Shown here in pieces: positions 20,318 through 22,884 of a stretch of DNA of 22,884 nucleotides; the stretch's first letter is position 1; each line of letters opens with the position of its first letter. A program made the translations under genes and the position numbers. Origin of the DNA: a virus. The stretch lies in IMG/VR virus record IMGVR_UViG_3300042946_000144, positions 88,332-111,215 of that record. One strand, 5' to 3'. The notes under the pieces were generated by a model. That model was not told where the DNA came from. It did not search any database and worked only from the letters and a program-made list of their open reading frames with translations.

Positions 20318-22144
20318 TTATGCTCCCATTAATAAAAAGTTCATTTCAAATCCTGGAACCTGTGCTGTAGCATTAAGTGTTCCTCCAGATAAAGAAAGAC
20401 CTGTACCTACAGTTATTTCTTCCATTACACCCACACCTGCAGTACTCCTACCAATAAGTTTATTAGTAGCCATAGATGTAGATATTACAGGAGCTGTTCC
20501 ACCACTAGATGTTATAGGACTTGTAGCTGTTACACCAGTCACTGTACCTGTAGGTATAGCTTGTGTACTTAATACACCTGTAGAACTAGCTACCACCATC
20601 CTTGTACCCACTCCTCCAAGTGTTCCTATAACTACGTCACCATTTGCTTTTATTCTTAATTTTTCTGAATTATTAGTATAAAATGCTAAATCTTCATAAA
20701 CGCTTGATACTAATTCTGGTCTAATGTAGATACTATTTGTAGAAAATATTAATTTACTTTGATTAGCAATAAACAAATCAGCATTAAAAAATCCACTTCC
20801 TAAAACTTCCAATGTATATGCCCCTGGAGTTCCACCAACACCAAGTCTTTTATTAACATTATCCCAATAAAGACTTGAGTCACTAGATAGAGAAGAAGTT
20901 GTATTCCAAAATGCCACTCTTGTAGCTGTACCAGTTCCTGTCACTATATTTGTAGGAATGGTGGGTTTATTCAGTATCTGATTGTTACCACTTGTTGAAT
21001 TCCAATCTATAGGTTGCTGAACAAGCGGATATCCTGCTCCAAGATTTGTCCAATAAAGAGGAGAAGTTGATGGGGTTAGTGAATCATTATTAGCTATACA
21101 CCTGTATACATCACCAAGATACCAAACAAGATCTCCTATTGCATATTGATTATTGGTTATAGCTAAATGATCTGTTGTAAATGGTAAAGCTACAAGTGTA
21201 CCACTACCTGTTCCTGTAGCAGAAATTGTAAAATTAGGATAGGTTCCTGTTACATTAATACCTGTTCCATTATTCAATACAACTGTCTGATCAGGAGCAG
21301 TGTTTGTAATTGTTATATTTGGAGTGGTTGTAGGATTTGCTACAGAAGCAGAAATTCCAGTTCCAGGTGTTACACTAACTGATGTTACAGTTCCTGTACC
21401 ACCACCAACGGTCACTTCAGAAATAGAAGTGATTTGACCTTTAGAATTAACTGTAAAGGTTGGTATTTTTGTATTAGATCCGTATGTTCCTGGAGAAGAA
21501 AGTACATTGTCTATAGTTAGAGTGATGTTTGTACCTTCTGGTCCAGCCCCATAAACATCTCCTACAAACACAAGGGATGTTGGAGGAAGATTTATAGGTG
21601 TGTTTGTAACAGAAGTCACCCTACCCTTAGTATCTAGTGTTATCCTAGGAACTGTTGTAGCATTACCCCATGTTCCAGCATATAGAGCACTAACATCATC
21701 TAATGTGAATATAGCACTACCAGGACCACTAGCTGTTCCATCTCCTGTAAGAGCTGTTATGTAGTTGCCTGCAGGTTGATATGAACTGTTATCTAAAGAA
21801 CCATCTCCTTTAACAAACTGAGAAGAAGTTCCTCCAGACGTAGCATGAGCTCCTGCAACAAGTCTTCCTGTAACAGTGAGATTAAAACCATCACTGTTTA
21901 CAACAGTGTCTTCTATAAGAGAACCACCAATCTTTACAGGTGCACCAGGAGCTGTTTGAACCAATCCATTCTGAAAAACATACCCAAGACCAGCATCCCT
22001 GAACTTATTATCAATCTTTACAAGGGCCACTTGCAGACTGTCATTTGTTCTAATACCTGTATAAACAAGATTAGCACCTGAGTAAAATACACAGGTGCTA
22101 TCTAATATTATAGGACAAACTGGACCAGAACAAACATTATTCAT
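20318..22144 (-). CDS. Tail-fibre protein with repeats and a carbohydrate-binding-like segment
   Basis: The 608-residue protein is Gly/Thr/Ser-rich and beta-rich. The N-terminus has CSGPVC and the common fibre start TNDSLQVALVKIDNKF. Two copies of a fibre repeat occur at about 156-180 (AGTWGNATTVPRITLDTKGR) and 218-243 (PGTYGSNTKIPTFTVNSKGQ). Residues 331-372 (QYAIGDLVWYLGDVYRCI, ending PLYWTNLGAGY) resemble a CBM5/12-like chitin-binding module. After that come DWNSTSGNNQILNKP, typical of fibre joints, and LYWDNVNKRLGVGGTPGAYT. No intramolecular chaperone is visible at the C-terminus. It probably forms part of the host-recognition fibre. Confidence 0.85.
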   Translation of the reverse strand: MNNVCSGPVCPIILDSTCVFYSGANLVYTGIRTNDSLQVALVKIDNKFRDAGLGYVFQNGLVQTAPGAPVKIGGSLIEDTVVNSDGFNLTVTGRLVAGAHATSGGTSSQFVKGDGSLDNSSYQPAGNYITALTGDGTASGPGSAIFTLDDVSALYAGTWGNATTVPRITLDTKGRVTSVTNTPINLPPTSLVFVGDVYGAGPEGTNITLTIDNVLSSPGTYGSNTKIPTFTVNSKGQITSISEVTVGGGTGTVTSVSVTPGTGISASVANPTTTPNITITNTAPDQTVVLNNGTGINVTGTYPNFTISATGTGSGTLVALPFTTDHLAITNNQYAIGDLVWYLGDVYRCIANNDSLTPSTSPLYWTNLGAGYPLVQQPIDWNSTSGNNQILNKPTIPTNIVTGTGTATRVAFWNTTSSLSSDSSLYWDNVNKRLGVGGTPGAYTLEVLGSGFFNADLFIANQSKLIFSTNSIYIRPELVSSVYEDLAFYTNNSEKLRIKANGDVVIGTLGGVGTRMVVASSTGVLSTQAIPTGTVTGVTATSPITSSGGTAPVISTSMATNKLIGRSTAGVGVMEEITVGTGLSLSGGTLNATAQVPGFEMNFLLMGA

Positions 22145-22158
22145 TCTAAGCTATTAGT

Positions 22159-22884
22159 TTATGGATACACTCTAATTTCAATAAACACAGTACCACCACC
22201 AGTGTATGACGATGAATTGTTGAATGTTAAGAATGAATTGTATATAATTTTTGAACTACTTTGTCTATATCCATAAAAGTTGTATATGTAACCAAGATTT
22301 TGATAGTTTGAAGACTGCACCCAAGTTTTATTAAGAGTGAACACACTAGAAGATGCTGTAGCTTCAAAGTCTCCTCCTTGATTAAGCCAAATAACAGATG
22401 CTCCTAAAGTGTTTTCTAATTCTAAAACAATAGGATTTGCTGCACCTGTTGGTGTTATTAAAATAGCTGTGTAAACTTTATATGAAATTCCTACAGGAAT
22501 AGTAACCTCACCAAGAGCATTTGCAGGAACTCCATTTACAGACATTGCAAGATTTCCAGATTGATCAGGAAGTTTTATATCTCTATATGCAGTTGCATTA
22601 GTTGCAGCTAAAGTTGCATATCCAGATGAACTGGTTAAAAGTAAATTTCCTTTAAGAACAGAATCTGTATAAAGACTTGCTGATCCATTACCTGTATTAG
22701 ACTGCACTTGAAGGTTTGGAACACCATCAGCTGATAAGATTACATTTTTACCAAAACGGAAATTGTTTAAACTAACATCAAATCTAGCAAATTCATTGCT
22801 ATTCGCTTTGAATACAAGATCTTGAGCATCGTTTGTTCCAATGTAGTTTACATTTTCATTTGTTCCAGCATTACCTGTAAGTCC
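22159..22884 (-). CDS. Tail-fibre protein, C-terminal part
   Basis: The frame is open to the window edge, so the N-terminus is missing; 241 residues are visible. The first part (GLTGNAGTNENVNYIGT, then AQDLVFKANSNEFARFDV) is the common fibre stem of Bacteroidota phages. The C-terminal domain has YKVYTAIL, LELENTLGASVIW and EIRVYP at the end, the same landmarks as the virion protein at 13620-14021. The in-frame GTG at 22707 is not a true start, because the stem continues upstream. Confidence 0.85.
   Translation of the reverse strand, partial: GLTGNAGTNENVNYIGTNDAQDLVFKANSNEFARFDVSLNNFRFGKNVILSADGVPNLQVQSNTGNGSASLYTDSVLKGNLLLTSSSGYATLAATNATAYRDIKLPDQSGNLAMSVNGVPANALGEVTIPVGISYKVYTAILITPTGAANPIVLELENTLGASVIWLNQGGDFEATASSSVFTLNKTWVQSSNYQNLGYIYNFYGYRQSSSKIIYNSFLTFNNSSSYTGGGTVFIEIRVYP

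Noticed and set aside
20277-20681. Plus-strand frame of 134 codons rich in Val, Pro, Thr
   Set aside because: Antisense to the tail-fibre gene, with composition explained by its Gly/Thr-rich codons.
20318-22144. DNA repeats or CRISPR-like array in the fibre gene
   Set aside because: Recurring ACCTGTAGC-like strings come from repeated Gly/Thr/Val codons; no regular spacing is seen.

Overview
The window reads as part of the genome of a tailed bacteriophage (Caudoviricetes) that infects a member of the Bacteroidota. The DNA is AT-rich and tightly packed. No gene-free stretch exceeds about 130 bases, and I see no tRNA, rRNA, CRISPR array or insertion sequence. Start codons follow A-rich leaders such as AAATTAAAACAAA rather than Shine-Dalgarno boxes. 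Five intergenic sites fit the Bacteroidota promoter pattern TTTG-N19-21-TAnnTTTG to varying degrees. Several small proteins and tail-fibre modules look like those of crAss-like and related Bacteroidota phages, but I could not run a search, so the family placement is inference.

The window has two convergent arms. The plus-strand arm (1-8301) is nucleotide and DNA metabolism: the end of thyX, small unknowns, a PD-(D/E)XK exonuclease-like protein, a MazG-like protein, a B12-dependent ribonucleotide reductase (nrdJ), recA, dut, an HNH/NinG-like nuclease, phoH and a last unknown. Two internal terminators, each directly followed by or overlapping a promoter, cut this arm into three transcription units at 3235-3272 and 5177-5245. 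ThyX, NrdJ, dUTPase and perhaps the MazG-like protein would raise dTTP and dNTP supply. The nuclease, RecA and PhoH would serve replication and recombination.

A symmetric hairpin at 8322-8354 can terminate both arms. The minus-strand arm (22884 down to 8357) is late: tail-fibre and virion proteins (22884-17559), a lysis cassette (17550-14491), small virion-type proteins and a glycosyltransferase (14466-12027), a ferritin/Dps-like protein, and finally a cluster of small, very lysine-rich proteins (10986-8357). Minus-strand promoters at about 17519-17550, 14046-14076 and 11290-11321 would subdivide it.

The most unusual element is in the lysis cassette. Between a two-helix holin-like protein and a GH19 endolysin lies a 372-residue protein with two tandem PAS domains of the chemoreceptor type joined by a coiled coil to two membrane helices. 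The layout suggests a sensor that could tie lysis timing to a redox, ligand or energy signal; this is inference. A second notable pattern is a short KKAQxG-type motif shared by several unrelated lysine-rich proteins, possibly an assembly or packaging tag. Four further genes of 32-57 codons were found by reading the gaps by eye (8357-8530, 9997-10155, 13510-13608, 14338-14466).
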